A stretch of 64,000 nt of DNA. It comes from a bacterium SCSIO 12643. Its GTDB lineage: Bacteria; Bacteroidota; Bacteroidia; Flavobacteriales_G; Salibacteraceae. A program made the position numbers and the translations under genes. This document shows, one piece after another, positions 19,312 through 28,400 of this stretch (its first letter is position 1; every line of letters starts with the position of its first letter). The notes beneath the pieces are model-generated. The model had not been told where the DNA came from. It searched no databases and saw nothing but the letters and a program-made list of their open reading frames with translations. Location of the stretch: contig CP073750.1 of the NCBI GenBank assembly GCA_024398135.1, positions 1,488,001-1,552,000 on the forward strand, read 5' to 3'.

Positions 19312-20673
19312 ATGATCAAGTATATTACATTATTTTCAGCCGTATTATCCAGTCAGGTAGGATTCTCAAGCGGAGACAGCACATTAACTCCATTCGATAC
19401 GATCTCAGAACAAAACGTGGTACAACTCCTTCAATCTAAAACTGATTCGGGAGACTATATCATGCCAGTTTCCGTAAGCCCCAAAACAGCTTACTTTACT
19501 AAAATTCAAACTTCAAAAAGTGACCGGGATGCCGATGTTACAATGGAACCATACTCCATGGAAATTTCCGAATCACTTTCTCAAGCCATCAATGAGAATA
19601 AACCACCTTATTGGAGTTCAAAAAACACCAAAACAATTATTGGAGCTTCACAAAACAATGACACCATTTATGTAATGGGCTCCAATGATGAACGCCTAAA
19701 CTTCCAACAAGGACTTCTAAGAATTCATAAAGAATCAGTAGGATGGTCAAAACCTGAAAAGTTAAAAATCAAATGGTTCAAACCCACCTCATGGAATTAT
19801 GGGATGTCTATGCATTCATCGGGTGATATTCTGTTGATATATCAAAAATCAGTGATCTCAGATGACTTTGAAATTTTTGTTTCGTTTAGAGAAGCTCCTA
19901 AAGTATATGGGAAACCAATTAAGTTAGAATGCATCTGTACCACAAATGATGAAATTACGCCCTATCTAAGTGAAGACAAAAAAAGATTGTATTTCGCTTC
20001 GAATGGACATGCTGCAGATTCAACTTCGAATAACTATGACCTTTTCGTTTCTCAGGTTTTAAATGATGACTTTTCATTACTTTCTAAACCGGAAAGATTA
20101 CCGGAACATATCAATCTAGAAAAGTCTTTTGAAGCATACATTTCTGAAATCGATTCAAATCATATCATCTTTTCATCCGATCGTGATGGCAAAGGAATGC
20201 GCTTGTACACCACAAGAATCACACGCGGATATGTAAAACCGGCTCCAATAATTGAAGAAGTCATTCCTGAGCCGGAACCAGTTGTTGTGGAAGAAATCAT
20301 TCCAGAACCCATTCCGGAAGAACCTAAAAAAATCGTTTTAAGTAGTGAAGAACTCAATTTTGGTTCTAATCAAGCCAATGTTTCGCAAGAGGCTATAAAA
20401 CAATTAAACGCTAATTTCCCTTTTACTCCTGAAACAGATGCCAGCACAGAATCCATTACGATTACCGGATATACAGATTCTATGGGTTCAGAAAATTACA
20501 ACCTTTCCTTATCCAAAAAAAGAGCTGAAGCCATGAAAAAAGCTCTGGTAGAACTGGGTTGGAGTCCGGATAAAATCATCACTATCGGAAAAGGGGAAGC
20601 TGATCCAATTGCCGATAATGGTACGCCAGAAGGACGCGCCCAAAACAGACGAGTCGAGTTTTTAGTAAAATAA
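19312..20673 (+). CDS. OmpA-family peptidoglycan-binding protein with PD40-like repeats
   Basis: From the ATG at 19312 the protein has 453 residues and a signal peptide (LFSAVLSSQVGFSSG). The in-frame ATG at 19273 would overlap the previous gene by 32 bp and spoil that signal. The middle holds PD40/WD40-like beta-propeller blades (for example LSEDKKRLYFASNG). A Pro/Glu-rich linker (near 20260-20330) leads to a C-terminal OmpA domain with the peptidoglycan-binding pattern GYTDSMGSENYNLSLSKKRA and NRRVEF. It resembles PorE-like proteins that tie T9SS outer-membrane parts to the cell wall. It is the third gene of an adhesin-PorP/SprF-OmpA operon, a common Bacteroidota arrangement. Confidence 0.9.
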   Translation: MIKYITLFSAVLSSQVGFSSGDSTLTPFDTISEQNVVQLLQSKTDSGDYIMPVSVSPKTAYFTKIQTSKSDRDADVTMEPYSMEISESLSQAINENKPPYWSSKNTKTIIGASQNNDTIYVMGSNDERLNFQQGLLRIHKESVGWSKPEKLKIKWFKPTSWNYGMSMHSSGDILLIYQKSVISDDFEIFVSFREAPKVYGKPIKLECICTTNDEITPYLSEDKKRLYFASNGHAADSTSNNYDLFVSQVLNDDFSLLSKPERLPEHINLEKSFEAYISEIDSNHIIFSSDRDGKGMRLYTTRITRGYVKPAPIIEEVIPEPEPVVVEEIIPEPIPEEPKKIVLSSEELNFGSNQANVSQEAIKQLNANFPFTPETDASTESITITGYTDSMGSENYNLSLSKKRAEAMKKALVELGWSPDKIITIGKGEADPIADNGTPEGRAQNRRVEFLVK

Positions 20674-20717
20674 ATTCATTCAACATACCCACACATAAAT
20701 TGGAGATTCCACATCTC

Positions 20718-20745
20718 AAAAGCACCATAAATTTATGGTGCTTTT
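20718..20745 (+). terminator. Rho-independent terminator after the adhesin operon
   Basis: A perfect 14-bp palindrome (20718-20731 and 20732-20745) ends in a T run extending to 20748. It closes the operon that ends at 20673. Confidence 0.8.
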
Positions 20746-20944
20746 TTTATGCTTAACCCAATACGTAAAATTACCCAATTCATGATTCAGGTAATTTCAC
20801 TCTAAGATTCATAGTATCAATCTTCCATATTTGTAAGGATGATTATCTCACTTTCGTCAAATTGCCACACACAGGAATATCCTACTACGAGCCTGAATAT
20901 CATCACAACATGTAATTAATTATAAACCTTATAAATTTTATTCT

Positions 20945-21520
20945 ATGGAAGGAACCATTGGAGAAATCAGAGCGTTTGGTGGCAACTTTGCTCCAAGAAA
21001 TTGGGCCTTTTGCGAAGGCCAACTTCTATCCATTGCACAAAACACTGCCTTGTTTTCAATTGTAGGAACTACCTACGGAGGTGATGGAAGAACCACATTT
21101 GCTTTACCCGATTTACGGGGAAGGACCGCTATTGGACCTGGTAGAGGGCCAGGCTTATCAACCCGAAAGCTAGGGCAACGTTCGGGTCTGGAAGAATCAA
21201 GTATGAACATCTTACAGATGCCATCGCACAGTCACTTCACTAGCCCCAACTTGTCTGGGGTTGTTAAACCTAATGCTAATTCTGACACAGGAAATGATGG
21301 TATTCCTGGGCCTACATCTTATTGGGCTGAACCCAACCCGGCTACCAATATCTACAATAATGGAACGCCAGATACAACTTTAGGACCATCATCGGTAACC
21401 ATTGGAGGGTCGGTCACTCTAGCAAATACTGGATCAGGGCAATCCTGGAATAATATGGAACCGTTTTTAGGTCTTTATTTTATCATCTGCATGCAGGGGG
21501 TTTTCCCATCACGTAGCTAA
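20945..21520 (+). CDS. Phage tail collar domain protein, Mdp-like (copy 1)
   Basis: The protein has 191 residues and no signal peptide. The N-terminal tail collar domain shows MEGTIGEIRAFGGNFAPRNW, CEGQLLSIAQN and LPDLRGR. A Gly/Thr-rich middle is followed by a conserved end, EPFLGLYFIICMQGVFPSRS. This is the microcystin-dependent-protein (Mdp) family, common in free-living bacteria outside prophages and often as two or three adjacent copies. Its biochemical role is not established; a fibre or particle component is possible. No other phage gene is near. It is followed 80 bp later by a close paralogue. Confidence 0.88.
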   Translation: MEGTIGEIRAFGGNFAPRNWAFCEGQLLSIAQNTALFSIVGTTYGGDGRTTFALPDLRGRTAIGPGRGPGLSTRKLGQRSGLEESSMNILQMPSHSHFTSPNLSGVVKPNANSDTGNDGIPGPTSYWAEPNPATNIYNNGTPDTTLGPSSVTIGGSVTLANTGSGQSWNNMEPFLGLYFIICMQGVFPSRS

Positions 21521-21600
21521 ATCACAGTCTATTTTATTTACATTGAGGAGTTTATCCTCACAATTTCAATTAACATTAACAATTTTAAATTATATCAATC

Positions 21601-22176
21601 ATGGAAGGAACTATTGGAGAAGTAAGAATGTTCGGAGGGAACTTTGCCCCAAGAGCATGGGCGTTTTGCGAAGGCCAACTATTATCTATTGCTCAAAATC
21701 AAGCTTTGTTTTCAATTTTGGGAACCACGTATGGTGGAGACGGACGAACCACATTTGCTTTACCGGACTTAAGAGGTAGATCACCGATTGGTCCAGGTAC
21801 TGGACCAGGTCTAACCACCAGAAAACTCGGACAAAGATCTGGAACGGAAACCAATCAGTTGACACAAAACCAACTGCCTGCTCATTCACATGGAACTACT
21901 GTGAATCTTACTGGTGTTGTGGCACCGTTAGCTAATTCTGATACAGGAAATGATGGTATTCCAGGGCCTACATCTTATCCAGCTGAACCCAACCCAGGTA
22001 CCAATATCTACAATACCGGAACGCCAGATACAACTTTAGGACAGTCACCTGTATCAATAACAGGAACTGTAGTAGTAGGAAATACGGGTGCGAATCAACC
22101 GATAAATAATATGCAACCGTTTCTGGGATTATATTACATTATTTGTTTACAAGGAGTTTTCCCGTCACGCAGCTAA
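21601..22176 (+). CDS. Phage tail collar domain protein, Mdp-like (copy 2)
   Basis: The protein has 191 residues, the same length as copy 1, and aligns without visible gaps. The N-terminal collar domain and the C-terminal GVFPSRS are nearly invariant. The middle differs more: this copy has NQLTQNQLPAHSHG, with the SHxH-type metal-binding pattern typical of collar proteins, where copy 1 has MNILQMPSHSHF. The pair probably arose by tandem duplication and may form a hetero-oligomer. A hairpin terminator lies 31 bp downstream. Role as for copy 1: family known, function open. Confidence 0.88.
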   Translation: MEGTIGEVRMFGGNFAPRAWAFCEGQLLSIAQNQALFSILGTTYGGDGRTTFALPDLRGRSPIGPGTGPGLTTRKLGQRSGTETNQLTQNQLPAHSHGTTVNLTGVVAPLANSDTGNDGIPGPTSYPAEPNPGTNIYNTGTPDTTLGQSPVSITGTVVVGNTGANQPINNMQPFLGLYYIICLQGVFPSRS

Positions 22177-22206
22177 TTATATACATCATAAAAACAATTC
22201 ATACCA

Positions 22207-22234
22207 CCTGAAGCCATCATAGTATGGCTTCGGG
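22207..22234 (+). terminator. Rho-independent terminator after tail collar genes
   Basis: An 11-bp stem (22207-22217 with 22224-22234, including one G-U pair) has a 6-nt loop and is followed by a T-rich tract. Confidence 0.7.
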
Positions 22235-22327
22235 TTCTTTATTTTATAACATATTGATAGTTCATCAGCTTTACAAAAGACCTGAAAAGAGCAAAAAAAG
22301 GGTTTAACAATAGGTAAAATCTACTGA

Positions 22328-22357
22328 TTCAAATTGTTACACAATAGCGTCACATTG
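22328..22357 (+). promoter_or_regulatory. Possible diverged 21-bp direct repeat before the 2494-residue adhesin
   Basis: TTCAAATTG at 22328 and GTCACATTG at 22349 match at 7 of 9 bases with a 21-bp period. They fit the A-N-A-A-C-A half-site poorly, so LytTR binding here is doubtful. Confidence 0.2.
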
Positions 22358-22386
22358 ATTTTATTAGGCACATTTTTTATACTTTG
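22355..22386 (+). promoter_or_regulatory. Candidate promoter of the 2494-residue adhesin gene
   Basis: A TTG at 22355-22357 lies 20-22 bp upstream of TATACTTTG (22378-22386), one base off the spacing of TAnnTTTG. The start codon is 60 bp downstream. Confidence 0.35.
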
Positions 22387-22446
22387 CGCACGAAACCACA
22401 TTCTAAAACTCAATGATGAATCATATCCTAAAACTCAATAATAGTT

Positions 22447-25400
22447 ATGCAAACTACTAGTCAGAACAGTACAAAACAGCTAATCAATTATTTTATTGTT
22501 AGCTTGATTATCTTATTCAGCTCATTGGTCAGTTATGGGCAGACCACTTTTAACTTTGAAGGAGCCGGAGAAACGAAAACTTCGTATTCCGTGGGAACCG
22601 TTAATATAAGCGGAATCTCCTGGGAGCTGGAACATGCATTGATCGGGACCACTTCAGGCTTTGATCGATTTAATGGCGCCAGATCATTACGGATCAGACA
22701 CAGAACCACACCTCCAGCAGGTAGAGCCGAAATGCAATCTGATATTGCCGGTGGTATTGGAACCATTTCTTTGGTTTATGCACAATATACTGCGGATCCA
22801 AATCCTCCGGTTATTCAAGTGCAATACAGTACTAATGGAGGTACTTCCTGGACGCAAGCAGGAACAAACATCGTAACAAGTGGAGTAAATACACTTACTG
22901 CATGGAGTGCAGCGATTAATACAACCACAGCAACACGTGTTCGGTTCATAACAATTTCAGGAGATAACAGTCGAAGAGCTAATATTGATGACATCACATT
23001 TTCGGTTCCAGTTGTTGCTACACCTCCATCCGTTTCCATCACAGCAAATAACAGCGTAAGTTGTCCGGGAGGATCAGACGGATCATTAACTGCGACAATA
23101 ACAGGTGGAACTGCTAATTTTGATTATGTATGGAGTAACGCTAGTTCGACCACTAACACTTCATCTACAACAAATACAATCTCAAGCCTTGCTGCTACTA
23201 CTTACACGGTCACAATAACAGATAACAACGGTTCAACTGCTACAGCAAGCGCCACAGTTTCAACGGCTGCGGATAATACGGCACCAACTATTACGGTATG
23301 TGCGTCTACTCCGGCTAATATTTCAGCAAACGGGTCTTGTCAAGGTACTGCTCCGAATTTAACAGGTTCGGTAACTGCTACTGATAATTGTACAGCTTCG
23401 CCTACTATTACACAGTCGCCTGCTTCTGGGGCTACGCTTGGTTTAGGTACTACTACAATTACTTTAACAGCTACAGATGGATCAGGTAATACGGCAACCT
23501 GTACCGTAAACCAAACCGTTGTTGACAATACAGCACCTACGATTACTGTTTGTGCTTCTACTCCTTCTAATATTTCAGCTAACGGATCTTGTCAAGGTAC
23601 TGCACCAAACTTAACCGGTTCGGTAACTGCGACTGATAATTGTACAGCTTCGCCTACCATTACGCAATCTCCAGCTTCTGGGGCTACGCTTGGTTTAGGT
23701 ACTACTACAATTACTTTAACAGCTACAGATGGATCAGGTAATACTGCAACCTGTACTGTAAACCAAACTGTAGTTGACAATACGGCACCTACAATCACTG
23801 TTTGTGCGTCTACTCCTTCAAATATTTCAGCTAACGGATCTTGTCAAGGTACTGCACCAAACTTAACCGGGTCTGTAACTGCGACCGATAATTGTACAGC
23901 TTCACCTACCATTACGCAATCTCCTGCTTCTGGGGCTACGCTTGGTTTAGGTACGACTACAATTACTTTAACAGCTACAGACGGGTCAGGTAATACTGCA
24001 ACCTGTACTGTAAACCAAACTGTAGTTGACAATACAGCTCCTACCATTACGGTTTGTGCTTCTACTCCTTCGAACATTTCGGCTAACGGATCTTGTCAGG
24101 GTACTGCTCCGGATTTAACTGGCTCAGTAACTGCTACTGATAATTGTTCTGCTTCACCTACCATTACACAATCTCCAGCCTCTGGAGCAACACTTGGTTT
24201 AGGTACGACTACAATTACTCTGACTGCTACAGATGGATCAGGTAATACAGCAACCTGTACAGTGAACCAAACCGTTGTTGACAATACAGCTCCTACAATC
24301 ACTGTTTGTGCTTCTACACCTTCTAACATTTCGGCTAACGGATCTTGTCAGGGTACTGCTCCGGATTTAACTGGCTCAGTGACTGCGACCGATAATTGTA
24401 CAGCTTCGCCTACCATTACACAATCTCCAGCCTCTGGAGCAACACTTGGTTTAGGTACGACTACAATTACTCTGACAGCTACGGATGGGTCAGGTAACAC
24501 TGCAACCTGTACAGTAAACCAAACCGTAGTTGACAATACAGCTCCTACGATTACTGTATGTGCATCTACACCTTCTAACATTTCGGCTAACGGGTCTTGT
24601 CAGGGTACTGCTCCGGATTTAACTGGCTCAGTAACTGCTACTGATAATTGTACAGCTTCGCCTACCATTACACAATCTCCAGCCTCTGGAGCAACACTTG
24701 GTTTAGGTACTACTACAATTACTCTGACAGCTACGGATGGGTCAGGTAACACTGCAACCTGTACAGTAAACCAAACCGTAGTTGACAATACAGCTCCTAC
24801 AATCACTGTTTGTGCATCTACACCTTCTAACATTTCGGCTAACGGGTCTTGTCAGGGTACTGCTCCAGATTTAACTGGCTCAGTGACTGCGACCGATAAT
24901 TGTACAGCTTCGCCTACCATTACACAATCTCCAGCTTCTGGGGCAACACTTGGTTTAGGTACGACTACAATTACTCTGACTGCTACAGATGGATCAGGTA
25001 ACACTGCAACCTGTACAGTAAACCAAACCGTAGTTGACAATACAGCTCCTACGATTACGGTGTGTGCTTCTACTCCTTCAAACATTTCGGCTAACGGATC
25101 TTGTCAGGGTTCTGCTCCGGATTTAACTGGCTCAGTGACTGCGACCGATAATTGTACAGCTTCACCTACCATTACGCAATCTCCAGCTTCTGGGGCAACA
25201 CTTGGTTTAGGTACGACTACAATTACTCTGACTGCTACAGATGGATCAGGTAATACAGCAACTTGTACAGTAAACCAAACCGTTGTTGACAATACAGCAC
25301 CTACCATTACGGTTTGTGCTTCTACTCCTTCTAACATTTCAGCTAACGGATCTTGTCAGGGTACTGCACCGGATTTAACTGGCTCAGTGACTGCGACCGA

Positions 25401-28400
25401 TAATTGTACCGGGTCACCTACCATTACACAATCTCCAACTTCTGGAGCAACTCTTGGTTTAGGTACTACTACGATTACTTTAACGGCTACAGATGGATCG
25501 GGTAATACGGCAACTTGTACGGTTAACCAAACCGTTGTTGACAATACGGCACCTACGATTACTATTTGTGCTTCTACACCAAGTAACCTAATTGGAAATA
25601 GTTCAGATCAAGCACCTGCTCCGGATTTAACCGGTTCAGTAACCGCTACTGATAATTGTACTGGTTCACCTACCATTACACAATCTCCAACTTCTGGAGC
25701 TACGCTTGGCTTAGGTACAACGACAATTACTTTAACAGCTACAGATGGATCGGGTAATACAGCAACCTGTACCGTAAACCAAACTGTAGTGAGTGGATAT
25801 AGTGCAACAATTTCTGCACAAACAAACGTTTCTTGTAATGGTTTAGCTGATGGTTCTGCAACGGCTGCTCCGTCTGGAGGAACAACGCCATATACATATG
25901 CATGGAGTAATGGTGCCAATACAGCCACTACAACGGGACTTGCAGCTGGAACTTATACCGTAACAATTACTGAAGGAGGTACCAATACTGCAACGACCAC
26001 TGTGACCATAACACAGCCTAATGCTTTAGTTGCAACAATAAGCATCGATTCAAATGTATCTTGTAATGGATTTAGCAATGGTGGAGCTACAGCTTCTGCT
26101 ACGGGTGGAACTCCAACATATTCTTATGCATGGAACAACGCTGCAACTAATGCTTCTATTACCGGAGTGGTTGCAGATGCATATACCGTAACAATTACGG
26201 ATGCGAACGGATGTACTGCTACAAATAGCAATACTATTACCGAACCTGCAGTTTTAGTGGCTTCAGTAGTCATCGACTCAAATGCTTCTTGTAACGGATA
26301 TTCTGATGGTGGGGCTACGGCTTCTGCTACGGGTGGTACCTCTGCATATAGCTATGCCTGGTCTAATGCCGCTACTAATGCTTCAATTACCGGAGTAGTT
26401 GCTGGCACTTATACCGTAACTATTACGGATGCAAATGGATGTACCGCAACGAATAGTAATGCTGTTACTGAACCTGCAGCTTTAGTAGCTGCTACGGTTG
26501 TAGATTCCAACGCTTCTTGTAATGGATATTCAAATGGTGGAGCTACAGCTTCCGCAACAGGTGGTACCACAGCCTATAACTATTTATGGTCTAATGCTGC
26601 AACAAATGCTTCAATTACTGGAGTAGTTGCTGGTACTTATACTGTTACCATTACGGATGCAAACGGTTGTACATCAACAAGCTCATCAACCGTTACTGAA
26701 CCTGCTGCTCTTGTGGCTGCCGTAGTTATTGATTCAAATGTAACCTGTAATGGTTTCTCTAATGGAGGCGCAACGTCTTCTGCTACTGGTGGTACAATGC
26801 CTTACAGCTACTTCTGGAACAACACATCTACAAATGCTTCAATCACTGGAGTTACCGCAGCGACATATACGATCACAATCACTGATGCCAAAGGGTGTAC
26901 GGCTTCCAGTAATGGTACCATTACTGAACCAACTATCCTTATTGCTGCTACAGTTGTAGATTCTAATATTTCATGTAACGGCTATTCTGATGGAGGGGCG
27001 ACTGCATCCGCTACGGGTGGCACAGGAGCTTACTCTTATGCATGGAACAATGGAGCGACCAACGCTTCTATTACTGGTGTGGTTGCGGGTACTTATACAG
27101 TAACTATCACCGATGCAAACGGTTGTACATCAACAAGCGCTGTTAGTATTACTGAACCTGCTGCTCTTGTGGCTGCAACAATTGTGGATTCTAACATTTC
27201 TTGTAATGGTCTTGCAGACGGTGGGGCTTCAGCATCTGCAACTGGTGGAACAATGCCTTATTCTTATGCATGGTCAAATGGTGCTAATGTGGCTTCAATT
27301 TCATCTCTTGCTGCTGGTACGTATACTATAACTGTAACCGATGCGAATGGATGTACTGCTACAAGTGCATCTACAGTTACCGAGCCTGCTGCTCTGGTAG
27401 CAGCATCAGTTGTTGATTCTAATGTATCATGTAACGGATTCGCTGATGGTGGAGCTACGGCTTCAGCTGCTGGCGGAACAATGCCTTATTCTTATGCGTG
27501 GTCAAATGGTGCTACCACAGCTTCAATTACTGGAGTTGTAGCTGGTACTTATACGGTAACTATTACGGATGCAAATGGATGTATGGACATCACTTTATCC
27601 ACTGTAACTGAGCCAACTTTGTTGGTTGCCGGAACAGTAGTTGATTCTAATGTGACTTGTCACTCCGGAACAAATGGTGGTGTAACTGCCTCTGCTACGG
27701 GTGGAACCGGTGCATATTCTTACGCTTGGAGCAATGGCGCAACTACCGCTTCAATTACTGGTGTTGCTGCCGGAAACTATACCGTAACTGTAACGGATGC
27801 GAATGGATGTACTTCTTCTGCATCTACTCCGGTGACTCAACCTACAGCACTTATCGCTGCAACTGTAGTGGATTCAAATATTACTTGTAACGGTCTTTCA
27901 GACGGTGGCGCAACAGCTTCTGCTACAGGAGGTACTGGTGCATATTCTTATATGTGGAATAACGCTGCTACTACAGCATCCATTACTGGTGTGATCGCAG
28001 GAACTTATTCTGTAACTGTTACAGATGCAAATGGGTGTACCGATTCTACTTCTGTCATCATCACTGAACCTGCTGCTCTTGTCGCTAGTACAGTTGTCGA
28101 TAATAATGTTTCTTGTAATGGTCTTGCAGACGGTGCGGCTACAGCTTCTGCTACTGGTGGTACTGGGGCTTATACATATACCTGGTCAACCGGTGCTACT
28201 ACAGCAACTGTAACTGGTCTCGCTGCTGGTACTTATTCTGTCACTATCGTTGATGCTAACGGTTGTTCTGCAAATACTTCAATTACCATTACAGAGCCTG
28301 CAGCTCTTGTCGTTACTACAACCGTAGTTTCTAATGTATCTTGTAATGGCGTTTGTGATGGAGAAATCTCTGCCAATATCACCGGTGGATCTGCTCCATA

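Noticed and set aside
20945-22176. Prophage remnant suggested by tail collar domains
   Set aside because: No capsid, terminase, integrase or lysis gene is near, and the Mdp-like family is normally chromosomal and non-phage.
23272-25791. CRISPR-like array
   Set aside because: Units are 252 bp, in frame, without unique spacers, and there are no cas genes.
23340-25928. Ten similar minus-strand open frames of 62-106 codons with a 252-bp period
   Set aside because: They are antisense shadows of the HYR-like array; the period and Val/Pro-rich content come from the reverse complement of the repeats.
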